DNA of 50,686 nt, from the NCBI GenBank assembly GCA_020445565.1, contig JAGRGI010000087.1:1-50686 (forward strand), given 5' to 3'. Positions 35,822-44,840 of the stretch are shown here, piece after piece. The stretch comes from Chromatiales bacterium (GTDB taxonomy: Bacteria; Pseudomonadota; Gammaproteobacteria; JAGRCI01). Within the stretch, counting starts at the first letter, position 1. Each line of letters begins with the position of its first letter. The notes under the pieces were generated by a model that saw only the letters and a program-made list of their open reading frames with translations, was not told the DNA's origin and did no database searches. The translations under genes were made by a program, and so were the position numbers.

Positions 35822-37630
35822 ATGCCTGCTTCCGAACAAGTCATTGGCCGCGCGTTCCGACGCTCCGTCCTGTTTATTGTCGTCTTAGCGGCGTTCGCCG
35901 GTTCCCTCTACTGGCTGCTCAAGAAAGAGGAGCCGTCCAAGCCGCCGGTGGACCAGACCCCGGTAGCCGCGCCAAAGAGCGGCCCTACCGGCGGTCAGGC
36001 ACCGACGGTGCGCTTCTCCGACCAGACCCAGGCGGCCGGCATCGGCTTTATCCATCGCAACGGAGCCCAGGGCGAACGGCTTTTGCCGGAGACCATGGGC
36101 AGCGGCGTCGCCTTTTTCGATTACGACAGCGATGGCGACATGGATCTGCTGCTGGTCAACTCCGACCATTGGCCGAACGGCGATTATGGCGATGAGCCGC
36201 GCCCCGGCAATGCCCTCTATCGCAACGACGGCAAGGGCAACTTCGAGGATGTCTCCCAGGGTTCGGGCCTGGAGACGCCTGCCTACGGCATGGGCGTGGC
36301 CGTGGCGGACTATGACGCCGACGGAGACCAGGACGTATTTCTGACCAACCTGGGAGCCAACCGTCTCATGCGCAACGACAGCGACGGACATTTCACCGAC
36401 GTGACGGCACAGGCCGGCGTTGCCGGCCCCGATACCGCCTGGAGCACCTCGGCGACCTTTTTTGATTACGATGGCGACGGCGACCTGGACCTGTTCGTCG
36501 CCAACTACGTGCAATGGAGCCGGGAGACCGATTTCGGCGTGGACTTCCGCCTTACCGGCATCGGCCGCGCCTACGGGCCGCCCACGGCCTTCGGCGGCAG
36601 CCACAGTCTGCTCTACCGCAACGATGGCGACGGGTACTTTACCGACGTGTCCGCCGAATCAGGCATCCAGGTGGACAACCCGGCCAGCGGAAACCCGGCG
36701 GGCAAGGCGCTGGCGGTCCTGGCCGCCGATCTGAACAAGGACGGGCGCCCGGATCTGTTGGTCGCCAACGATACCGTGGGCAATTTCTGGTTTCGCAACA
36801 CCGATCAGGGTTTCGTGGAGGAAGGCGTGCTGGCCGGCCTTGCCTATGACCGCAACGGCGTCGCCACCGGCGCCATGGGGGCGGACGGTGCCGATTATCG
36901 CAATGACGGCGACTTCGGCATCGCCATCGGCAACTTCGCCAACGAGATGACCTCTCTTTACGTCACCCAGGCGGGCGAACTTCCACTGGCGGACGAGGCC
37001 ATCGTCGAAGGTATCGGCCCGGCGTCCCGTCAGGCGCTGAGTTTCGGTGTGCTGTTCCTGGACTACGACCTGGACGGTCGGCTCGATTTCGTTCAGGCCA
37101 ACGGTCACCTGGAGGAAGAGATCGCCAAGGTTCAGCCCAGCCAGAGCTATCGCCAGCCGGCCCAACTCTTCTGGAACTGCGGCCCCGATTGCGCGGCCAG
37201 CTTTCAGGCCGTGGCGGACCCGGGCGATCTCGGCGAACCCATCGTCGGCCGCGCCGTCAGCTATGCGGACATTGATGGCGACGGCGACCTGGACCTGCTG
37301 CTGACCCAAAACGGTGGACACCCGCTGTTGCTGCGCAACGAGCAGCAAACCGGCAATCATTGGCTTCGTGTCCGCCTGCAGTCGGACGGCCCCAATCAGG
37401 ACGGCATCGGCGCCGAGATCCGGCTCCGCGCCAACGGTATCGAGCAGCGCCGCCTGGTGATGCCCAGCCGGGGTTATCTCTCGCAGGTCGAACTGCCGGT
37501 GACCTTCGGCCTCGGCCCGGCCACCGAAATCGAGTCCTTGCAGGTTCGATGGCCGGACGGCACGGAACAGCTTGCCAGCGTATCGGCCGTGGACCGGCTG
37601 GTAACCATAACAAAGGGATCGTCTCAGTAA
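35822..37630 (+). CDS. CRTAC1-family FG-GAP/ASPIC-UnbV protein, membrane-anchored
   Basis: 602 residues. An N-terminal hydrophobic segment (SVLFIVVLAAFAGSLYWLL) followed by KKEE is probably an uncleaved anchor. A Pro/Gly linker leads to a β-propeller made of FG-GAP/VCBS blades with Ca-binding loops: YDSDGDMDLL, YDADGDQDVF, YDGDGDLDLF, LNKDGRPDLL, YDLDGRLDF and IDGDGDLDLL. The C-terminus is the ASPIC/UnbV domain (GNHWLRVRLQSDGPNQDGIG; SRGYLSQVELPVTFGLG; VRWPDGTEQ). Two close cysteines (WNCGPDC) may form a disulfide. No enzyme activity is known for the family. ATG 35822 is the first sensible start after the tRNA. Confidence 0.9.
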   Translation: MPASEQVIGRAFRRSVLFIVVLAAFAGSLYWLLKKEEPSKPPVDQTPVAAPKSGPTGGQAPTVRFSDQTQAAGIGFIHRNGAQGERLLPETMGSGVAFFDYDSDGDMDLLLVNSDHWPNGDYGDEPRPGNALYRNDGKGNFEDVSQGSGLETPAYGMGVAVADYDADGDQDVFLTNLGANRLMRNDSDGHFTDVTAQAGVAGPDTAWSTSATFFDYDGDGDLDLFVANYVQWSRETDFGVDFRLTGIGRAYGPPTAFGGSHSLLYRNDGDGYFTDVSAESGIQVDNPASGNPAGKALAVLAADLNKDGRPDLLVANDTVGNFWFRNTDQGFVEEGVLAGLAYDRNGVATGAMGADGADYRNDGDFGIAIGNFANEMTSLYVTQAGELPLADEAIVEGIGPASRQALSFGVLFLDYDLDGRLDFVQANGHLEEEIAKVQPSQSYRQPAQLFWNCGPDCAASFQAVADPGDLGEPIVGRAVSYADIDGDGDLDLLLTQNGGHPLLLRNEQQTGNHWLRVRLQSDGPNQDGIGAEIRLRANGIEQRRLVMPSRGYLSQVELPVTFGLGPATEIESLQVRWPDGTEQLASVSAVDRLVTITKGSSQ

Positions 37631-37717
37631 CGCACTTCTCCGGCATGGCAATTGCTGTGCCGACTATTTGCATCTTGGCCAACTTGGCAGCGTCACACCC
37701 GTGGCGTGGAGCGGTTT

Positions 37718-39229
37718 GTGAATAGTCCCTTTATTCAATTGCTTGTACTCATCTTTCTCCTCTGGTGCGCGGCGCTTTCCGTACCAGCCAGTGTCGCCGC
37801 GGAACGACAGCAAGACACCCCGTTCAGCCGCGAGACCCTGCTGGAACTGGCACGGGGCCTGGCGGGGCAGAAATACCACCCGCCCAAGGCATCGCTGCCG
37901 CAGGCGCTCAAAGACCTCGACTACGACGCCTTCCGCGCCCTGCGATTTCGCCCGGACAGGCAGATCTGGGCCGAACAGCGACGTGGTTTCACCCTGGATC
38001 TGTTGCCTCCGGGCTTTCTCTACCAGGCTCCGGTTGAAATCAATCTGGTGGAAGACGGCCAAGTCGTACCCATCGCCTTCGAACCGGAGCTGTTCGACAG
38101 CAGCCAGACAGGTGTGGACCTGAGCGGACTATCCGGCCTGTTCTTCAGCGGTTTCCGGGTGCGCTATCCCCTGAACCGGCCGGACGTGATGGACGAGTTC
38201 CTGGTATTTCAGGGCGCCAGCTATCTGCGGGCCGTGGGCAGGGGGCAATTGTATGGCCTGTCCGCCCGCGGCCTGTCGGTAGCCACCGGCGCCGCCGAAG
38301 GTGAGGAATTTCCTCGCTTCTCGCGTTTCTGGATCGAACGCCCCAGCGCCAACGCTACCCATCTGGTGGTGCATGCCCTGCTGGAAAGCCCTTCGGTGGT
38401 TGGCGCCTACCGCTTCGACATCACGCCGGGGGTGGACACCATGATGGAGACCGAGGTGAGTCTGTTTCCACGCCGCGAACTGCACACGGTCGGCATTGCC
38501 CCGCAGACCTCCATGTTTCTGTTCGACGCCGCCAATCGCAGCCGCTTCGACGACTTTCGTTCCGCCGTTCACGATTCCGGCGGCCTGCAAATGATCGCCG
38601 GCAACGGCGAGCGCATCTTTCGGCCCCTGGCCAATCCGGTGCGCCTGCAAGTGTCGTCGTTTCAGGACACCAATCCCAAGGGCTTCGGCCTGGTGCAACG
38701 CCAACGCGGCTTCGATGCCTATCAGGACGCCGAGGCACGCTATGAGAAACGTCCCAGCCTGTGGGTCGAACCCCTGGGCGACTGGGGGCCGGGGGCCGTG
38801 GAATTGGTGGAGATACCCACGCGCACCGAATACAACGACAACGTGGTGGTGCTCTGGCGCCCCAAAGAGCCGCTACAGGCCGGCACAGCCTACGCCTATC
38901 GCTATCGCCTGCACTGGTCCGACTACCCGCCGGACGATATCCCCCTGGCCCGCGTGGCGGGCACCCGCATCGGCGCCGGCAGTGTTGCCGGGGCACGCTT
39001 GTTCGTGGTCGATTTTGAAGGCGGCGGGAACGGCTCGCCGGCTCTGGAGTTGAGCAGCAGCGCCGGGGCAATCTCCCGCGTCAACCGTCTCAGCCTGGAC
39101 TCGGCCAACCGGTTTCGGGTGAGTTTCGAATTCGATCCTGGCGACAGCGATGTTGCCGAACTGCGCCTGATGTTGACGCTGGATGAGCAGCCCTGGGCGG
39201 AAACCTGGTTGTACCGGTGGAGCCGATGA
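37718..39229 (+). CDS. opgG: Periplasmic glucan biosynthesis protein G
   Basis: 503 residues from GTG 37718, six bases after GGAG. A signal peptide (VLIFLLWCAALSVPASVAA) precedes the OpgG/MdoG fold: LARGLAGQKYHPP, LDYDAFRALRFRPDRQIWAE, LFFSGFRVRYPLN, FLVFQGASYLRAVGRGQLYG, FPRFSRFWIERP, and SSFQDTNPKGFGLVQRQRGFDAYQD. OpgG works in the periplasm on the β-glucan backbone made by OpgH to give osmoregulated periplasmic glucans. The stop overlaps the opgH start (ATGA), as in other opgGH operons. No opgB, opgC or opgD is in the window. Confidence 0.94.
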   Translation: MNSPFIQLLVLIFLLWCAALSVPASVAAERQQDTPFSRETLLELARGLAGQKYHPPKASLPQALKDLDYDAFRALRFRPDRQIWAEQRRGFTLDLLPPGFLYQAPVEINLVEDGQVVPIAFEPELFDSSQTGVDLSGLSGLFFSGFRVRYPLNRPDVMDEFLVFQGASYLRAVGRGQLYGLSARGLSVATGAAEGEEFPRFSRFWIERPSANATHLVVHALLESPSVVGAYRFDITPGVDTMMETEVSLFPRRELHTVGIAPQTSMFLFDAANRSRFDDFRSAVHDSGGLQMIAGNGERIFRPLANPVRLQVSSFQDTNPKGFGLVQRQRGFDAYQDAEARYEKRPSLWVEPLGDWGPGAVELVEIPTRTEYNDNVVVLWRPKEPLQAGTAYAYRYRLHWSDYPPDDIPLARVAGTRIGAGSVAGARLFVVDFEGGGNGSPALELSSSAGAISRVNRLSLDSANRFRVSFEFDPGDSDVAELRLMLTLDEQPWAETWLYRWSR

Positions 39230-41358
39230 ACGCGAACGTTCGCGAGGCTGCCGTTCCACCGCGTCAGCCGCTGGAGATGCCGACCCAGGACCTGAGACGT
39301 GCCCCGCAGGCACCCGCCCAGCCATCCCGGATACGAACCCGCCTGGCGCGCTGGTTTATCGCTTTGTGTACCGGCGGACTGACAACCTACGCCACCTGGC
39401 AGATGTGGCTGGTGATGAGCGGCGCGACAGTCACTACCCTGCAAGCCCTCTGGGTCGGTCTGTTCGGGCTCACCTTCGGCTGGATCGCGTTTTCTGCCTG
39501 TGCCTCCCTGGCCGGCCTGCTGTTCTCGCCTCCCACGCGCACGCACAATCCGCCAGCAACGCACCGTACCGCTCTGCTCATGCCGGTTTACAACGAGTCG
39601 GCCGCCTCCACCAGTGGCGCCCTCTGCGCCATGGCCTGGGAGCTGCACGCCAGGGGACTGGCCGCCGGATTTGAGATATTCCTGCTCTCCGACACCAAAA
39701 ATCCCGAGATCTGGATACAGGAAACCGCCGCCTTCGACCATCTTCGCCGCAAGCTGCGCGGGGTGATGCCGGTCTGGTATCGGCGACGCCATGACAACCA
39801 GGGACGCAAGGCCGGCAACATCCAGGAGTTTGTGGGAAACTGGGGAGGGCGTTACGAATACATGATAGTGCTGGACGCCGACAGCTACATGACGGCCGAT
39901 TCTCTACTGTCCATGGTGGCGGAGATTCAGAGCAATGCACGCCTGGGCCTGGTACAGAGCGTTCCGGCCTTGATCGGTGGCCACGGACTGCTGCCGCGCA
40001 TGCAGCAGTTCGCCGGCTTTCTCTACGGCCCAGTGGTTGCACGGGGAACCGCGGCCTGGCAGGGAGACGACGGCAACTACTGGGGACACAACGCCATCAT
40101 CCGCACTGCCGCCTTCGCCAGCGCCTGCGGCCTGCCCCGGCTGCGCGGGCCGGCACCAATCGGCGGCGAGATCCTGTCCCACGATTTCGTCGAGGCGGCC
40201 CTGCTGCGCCGGGCCGGCTGGGGCGTGCGAATGCTGCCGCAATTGGCAGGCTCCTACGAGCAGGGCCCACCGGCTCTGGCCGAGCTGGCCGCCCGCGACC
40301 GTCGCTGGGCACAGGGAAACCTGCAACACGCAGGCGTCATCGGCGCCCGCGGCCTGCACGCGGCCAACCGCACCCACTTTCTGATCGGCATTATGAGCTA
40401 TCTGGCTTCGCCCTTGTGGCTGTCGCTGCTGGCGCTTGGCCTGCTCATCACCCTGCAAGCCAACCTGATTCGTCCGGAATATTTCAGCGGGGGTTTCCAA
40501 CTGTTCCCGACTTGGCCGCGCTTCGACGCCGAACGAATGCAGGCGCTGTTCTGGTTTTCCCTGACGGTGCTGTTCTTTCCCCGAGTCCTCGGCCTGATCG
40601 AGACCTTGGTCGATACAACGCGACGCCGGGCCGCCGGGGGTGGACTGCGCCTGCTGGCAAGCACCCTGTTGGAGACCCTGCTGTCCACCCTCTACGCGCC
40701 CATGTTGATGCTGATCCAAAGTCGCCAGGTGCTGGAGATCCTGCGCGGCAAGGACAGCGGCTGGCAAACCCAGCGCCGCCACGGGGGCCAGACGACTTGG
40801 ACCGACAGCCTGTTCGGCTACTGGGTCTATACCACCCTGGGGCTTCTGGCCACCGGTCTGGTACTAGCGCTCGAACCGCAACTGGGGATCTGGCTGGCCC
40901 CCACCCTCACGGGCCTGATCCTGGCCGTGCCGCTCGCCCATTGGAGCGGCAGCCAGCGCCTAGGAAACGGGCTGCGTCGGGTAGGATGGCTGCTGACCCC
41001 GGAGGAAACTGCCCGGCAAGCGCCGAATAGCGAAGCGATCCAACTGGGAGAATGGTTCGAAGCCGCCCTGGCGAATCTGGATCTGGCTACCCTTGTTGCG
41101 GACCCCCATCGGGCTGAGATCCACTTTCACGCCGTCCAGCCCGGCCCGCAACCGCGTCCGGATCGTCCCCACCTGGCCTCCCTGTCCGCCGCCGCCAAGA
41201 TCACCGGCGCCGAATCCAGCGGGCAGGCACTGCAATGGCTGGAGCGGGACGAACGACTGGCTGTGCTGTCTGACCGACGCCTGTTCGCCGCCTTGGTGGG
41301 CTGTGATGGGCCGAAATTGATACAGAGGGCTGTCCCACAGACCAAGCTGGCATCATAA
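39226..41358 (+). CDS. opgH: Glucans biosynthesis glucosyltransferase H
   Basis: 710 residues, inner membrane. It polymerises UDP-glucose into a linear β-1,2 glucan. The GT2 core shows ALLMPVYNE, LSDTKNPEIW, VLDADSYM, LSHDFVEAALLRRAGWGVRM and RDRRWAQGN (the (Q/R)xxRW-type motif). Two membrane helices precede it and about five to six follow. Only about 45 residues come before the first helix, against roughly 140 in E. coli OpgH, whose N-terminal region inhibits FtsZ. That moonlighting function is therefore probably absent here. ATG 39226 is inside the opgG stop. Confidence 0.94.
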   Translation: MNANVREAAVPPRQPLEMPTQDLRRAPQAPAQPSRIRTRLARWFIALCTGGLTTYATWQMWLVMSGATVTTLQALWVGLFGLTFGWIAFSACASLAGLLFSPPTRTHNPPATHRTALLMPVYNESAASTSGALCAMAWELHARGLAAGFEIFLLSDTKNPEIWIQETAAFDHLRRKLRGVMPVWYRRRHDNQGRKAGNIQEFVGNWGGRYEYMIVLDADSYMTADSLLSMVAEIQSNARLGLVQSVPALIGGHGLLPRMQQFAGFLYGPVVARGTAAWQGDDGNYWGHNAIIRTAAFASACGLPRLRGPAPIGGEILSHDFVEAALLRRAGWGVRMLPQLAGSYEQGPPALAELAARDRRWAQGNLQHAGVIGARGLHAANRTHFLIGIMSYLASPLWLSLLALGLLITLQANLIRPEYFSGGFQLFPTWPRFDAERMQALFWFSLTVLFFPRVLGLIETLVDTTRRRAAGGGLRLLASTLLETLLSTLYAPMLMLIQSRQVLEILRGKDSGWQTQRRHGGQTTWTDSLFGYWVYTTLGLLATGLVLALEPQLGIWLAPTLTGLILAVPLAHWSGSQRLGNGLRRVGWLLTPEETARQAPNSEAIQLGEWFEAALANLDLATLVADPHRAEIHFHAVQPGPQPRPDRPHLASLSAAAKITGAESSGQALQWLERDERLAVLSDRRLFAALVGCDGPKLIQRAVPQTKLAS

Positions 41359-41452
41359 TCAGACGCTGTAACGACCTGCTGCCTGTCGCCGTTCGCTTGT
41401 CGCCGGTTCAGCCGGCCCAGGAGCGGCTACGCCTGCCCCAGAGCCCCGATCT

Positions 41453-43144
41453 ATGCGTCTATTCCTGTCCTTTGCCCTTATCCTGACTTCCCTTGCCGCC
41501 GTTTCCGCCCCGCCGCTGTTCACCGAAGAGGCGGCCACACGCGGCCTGCGTTTCACCCAATTCAACGGCATGTCCGGGGAATTCTACTTCGCCGAGAACC
41601 TCGGCGGCGGCGTCGCCCTGTTCGACTACGACAACGACGGAGATCTGGATGTCTACCTGACCCAGGGCCACATGCTCGGCGAGGGCAAAACCCTGCAAGA
41701 CGCCCTGTTTCCGCCGCCGCCGGACATGCCCCTCTCCGACCGTTTGTTCCGCAACGACCTGGACGCCAAGAGCGGCGCCCACTTCGTCGACGTAACCGAA
41801 CAGGCCGGCATCGAGGCACACGGCTACGGTATGGGCGTGGCCACCGGCGATTACGACAATGACGGTGACGTGGACCTGTTGGTCACCAATCTGGTCGGCG
41901 TACAACTGTGGCGCAACAACGGCAAAGGGCGTTTCGAAGACCTCACCCTGGCGGCCGGCCTGACCACCCGCAGTTGGCCCGTGAGCGCCACCTTTCTGGA
42001 CTTCGATCGCGATGGCCTGCTGGATCTCTACCTGGCCAACTACGTAGAGTTCACCACCGCCAGGAACAAACCCTGCTACGCCCCCACCAGCGCCCGCGAC
42101 TACTGTTCGCCGCTGGTCTACCCGGTGGGGCAGGACCAGCTCTACCACAACATCGGTAACGGCCGGTTCATCGAAGTCACCGACTCTGCCGGCATCAATC
42201 AGGCATCGGGTCCGGCCCTGGGGGTGGTGGCCGCGGACTTCAACGGCGACGGCTGGACCGATATCTACGTGGCCAACGACGCCGCCGCCAATCAGTTGTG
42301 GATCAACCAGAAGGACGGCAGCTTTCTGGACGATGCCTTCCTGGCCGGCGCGGCGGTCAATATGGATGGCAAACCCGAGGCCAGCATGGGTGTGGACGCG
42401 GCCGACTTTGACGCCGACGGCGACGAAGACCTGTTCATGACCCACCTCACCGGTGAGACCAACACTATCTACGTCAACAACGGCGAAGGCTGGTTCGAGG
42501 ACCGCTCCCTTGCCACCGGCCTGGCCGCCCCCAGCAAGGGCTACACCTCTTTCGGCACGGCCTGGTTCGACTACGACAACGACGGCCTGCTGGATCTGTT
42601 CGCCGCCAACGGCGAGGTACGCACCGTGCCAATTCTTGCCCATGCCGGCGACCGCTATCCCCTACACCAGCCCAATCAACTGTTCCACAACCTGGGCAAC
42701 GCCCGTTTCGTGGAAACCACCGCCGAGGCCGGCGACTCTCTGAAACCCTCCGAGGTATCACGCGGTTCCGCCTTCGGCGACATCGACAACGATGGTGATA
42801 CCGACATTGTGGTGGCCAACAACAACGGCCCCGTGCGCCTGCTCATCAACCAGACAGGCAACGCCAACCATTGGATCGGTCTGCGACTGGTGGACCGGCA
42901 CGGCCGTGACGCCATCGGTGCCAGAGTGAAGTTTTCCCGGAAGGGCCAAGCCGATCTGTGGCGGCGGGCACGTACCGACGGCAGCTATGCCTCCGCCAAC
43001 GATTCACGCATCCTGCTCGGTCTGGGCGACTCGGCCACGGCGGTGACGACCGAGGTCCACTGGCCCGACGGCAAGGTCGAGACCTGGAAAGACCTGGGTA
43101 CGGACCGCTACCACGCGCTCACCGAGGGAGAACCGCCCCAATGA
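41453..43144 (+). CDS. CRTAC1-family FG-GAP/ASPIC-UnbV protein, secreted
   Basis: 563 residues with a cleavable signal peptide (LSFALILTSLAAVSA). I count seven Ca-loop repeats, enough for a seven-bladed propeller: YDNDGDLDVY, YDNDGDVDLL, FDRDGLLDLY, FNGDGWTDIY, FDADGDEDLF, YDNDGLLDLF and IDNDGDTDIV. A Cys pair (KPCYAPTSARDYCSP) sits in the family's usual loop. The ASPIC/UnbV end reads NHWIGLRLVDRHGRDAIGARV and VHWPDGKVE. It is distinct from the copy upstream of opgG in having a true signal peptide and no anchor. Its stop overlaps the next start (ATGA). Confidence 0.91.
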   Translation: MRLFLSFALILTSLAAVSAPPLFTEEAATRGLRFTQFNGMSGEFYFAENLGGGVALFDYDNDGDLDVYLTQGHMLGEGKTLQDALFPPPPDMPLSDRLFRNDLDAKSGAHFVDVTEQAGIEAHGYGMGVATGDYDNDGDVDLLVTNLVGVQLWRNNGKGRFEDLTLAAGLTTRSWPVSATFLDFDRDGLLDLYLANYVEFTTARNKPCYAPTSARDYCSPLVYPVGQDQLYHNIGNGRFIEVTDSAGINQASGPALGVVAADFNGDGWTDIYVANDAAANQLWINQKDGSFLDDAFLAGAAVNMDGKPEASMGVDAADFDADGDEDLFMTHLTGETNTIYVNNGEGWFEDRSLATGLAAPSKGYTSFGTAWFDYDNDGLLDLFAANGEVRTVPILAHAGDRYPLHQPNQLFHNLGNARFVETTAEAGDSLKPSEVSRGSAFGDIDNDGDTDIVVANNNGPVRLLINQTGNANHWIGLRLVDRHGRDAIGARVKFSRKGQADLWRRARTDGSYASANDSRILLGLGDSATAVTTEVHWPDGKVETWKDLGTDRYHALTEGEPPQ

Positions 43145-44811
43145 CCCGGATCGTCTTGCTGGTGCTGGTTTTCGGGGTCGCGCAGGCCGCCGATGAGATC
43201 GCCCTGCCGTCCCTCAGTCTGGCGCTGGATGGCACGACCGTGGAACTGGCCGCTGTCCCCGAACCGAATCTGGATCGCGTGGAGCCCAGCATCGTCGCCG
43301 GCCTCGCCCACGAGCGCGCCACCGTGGCGCGCCTGATGCAGCAAGCAACACCCGACCGGCAAAGCCTGACGCGCGCCTACGGCAGACTGGGGCAGAGCTA
43401 TCAGGCCAACAGCATCTACGCACCGGCCGAGCCCGCCTACCGCAACGCCATCGCTTTGCAGGCGGATGAACCACGCTGGTGGTATTACCTGGGCTACCTC
43501 TACCAACAAAGCGCCAGGGCCGACCACGCCCTGCCCCCCTACAATGAAACCCTGCGGCTGCAACCCGACTACGCCCCGGCACGGCTGCGCCTTGGGTTGG
43601 CGCTCATCGAGCTGGGCCGCTCGGCCGAAGCCATCGCAGAATTGAAAAAGATTCAGGAATTACCGGGGGTCAGGGCCGAGGCGCTGGGAGCCATCGGCCG
43701 GGCCGAGCTGGCACAAGGCAATCACCGGGCCGCCGCCGACGCCCTGCAGACCGCCCTGGCCGAAAACCCCGCCGCCAGCGAACTGCATTACCCCCTGGCC
43801 ATGGCCTTGCGCGGTCTGGGTGACGTGGCCGGTGCCCGCGAGCACCTGGCTGCCCGCGGCGAAGGTCAGCTCCCCCTGGATGACCCCTGGATAGCGGCCA
43901 TGACTCAACGCATGACCGGTGCCCGCACCCACTACTTCCGCGCGCTGCAATACGTCAACGAGGAGGACTTCCAAAAGGCCGCAGAAGGCTTCCAGTTGGG
44001 CCTGCTCTCCGACCCGAACAACCGTCGCGCCCGCACCAGTCTGGCCAGAACCCTGTTCCTGGCCGGCGACCGGCAGGCCGCACATAATCAGCTGTTGGAA
44101 GTGGTCAGGCGCTGGCCGGAGCATCCGCTGGCGTGGTTTCTGCTCGGCCTGCTCGCCGACGGTGACGGCGATGAGCAACAGGCTCTGACGTACTACAAGC
44201 GCTCCCTGGAGGACGAGCCCGACCATGCCGGCGCGAACTTCTTTCTTGCCTACCAGGAAATGACCGCCGACAACTGCCAGATGGCGGCGGAACGCTTCGC
44301 CCGTGTGGTGAGGCAGACACCCGAAAACATCGTCGCGGTGCGCAGCGAAATCCTGTGCCGCTGGCAGAGCGGTTCCTCCGAAGCGGCTCTGCTGGCCAGT
44401 ATCGATCACGCCCTGATCCGCCATCGCGATGACCCGGAGTTGTCGGCCTGGCGGATTCGGCTGCTGGCGACCGCCACCGACCCCCGCGTACGCGACCCGC
44501 ACACCGCGCTGAAGGCGGGCGAAAAACTCTACGAGTCCACCGCGCGCCCCGATGTATTGGAGGCCCTGGCCATGGCCCAGGCCGCCAACGGCTATTACGA
44601 AAAGGCCGCCGCCAGCCAGGACGTGGTGGTGGGACAGATGATGATGTTCGGGGCCTTCGACATCCTGCCGCCCGCCGAAGCCCGGCTGGAACGTTATCGA
44701 CAGGGCTTGCCCGCCGAATCCGCCTGGTTGCCCGACGACCCGGTGTTTCGGGCGCCGCCGGTGGACGTGGACGGCGCCTTTCGGCACTATCCCATGGATA
44801 TGGCCTATTGA
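43141..44811 (+). CDS. Exported TPR protein
   Basis: 556 residues from ATG 43141, inside the stop of the preceding CRTAC1 gene. A short signal peptide (IVLLVLVFGVAQAAD) precedes about ten TPR or TPR-like units, for example WWYYLGYLYQQSARADHALP, APARLRLGLALIELGRSAEA, ARTSLARTLFLAGDRQAAHN and AWFLLGLLADGDGDEQQALT. The tail (SAWLPDDPVFRAPPVDVDG) is Pro-rich. TPR arrays bind peptides or proteins; in this cluster it would act in the periplasm, probably on the propeller proteins next to it. It is followed after 29 bases by the large lipoprotein gene. Confidence 0.88.
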   Translation: MTRIVLLVLVFGVAQAADEIALPSLSLALDGTTVELAAVPEPNLDRVEPSIVAGLAHERATVARLMQQATPDRQSLTRAYGRLGQSYQANSIYAPAEPAYRNAIALQADEPRWWYYLGYLYQQSARADHALPPYNETLRLQPDYAPARLRLGLALIELGRSAEAIAELKKIQELPGVRAEALGAIGRAELAQGNHRAAADALQTALAENPAASELHYPLAMALRGLGDVAGAREHLAARGEGQLPLDDPWIAAMTQRMTGARTHYFRALQYVNEEDFQKAAEGFQLGLLSDPNNRRARTSLARTLFLAGDRQAAHNQLLEVVRRWPEHPLAWFLLGLLADGDGDEQQALTYYKRSLEDEPDHAGANFFLAYQEMTADNCQMAAERFARVVRQTPENIVAVRSEILCRWQSGSSEAALLASIDHALIRHRDDPELSAWRIRLLATATDPRVRDPHTALKAGEKLYESTARPDVLEALAMAQAANGYYEKAAASQDVVVGQMMMFGAFDILPPAEARLERYRQGLPAESAWLPDDPVFRAPPVDVDGAFRHYPMDMAY

Positions 44812-44840
44812 AACCGACGTAGCTCCACAGCAAAAACACG

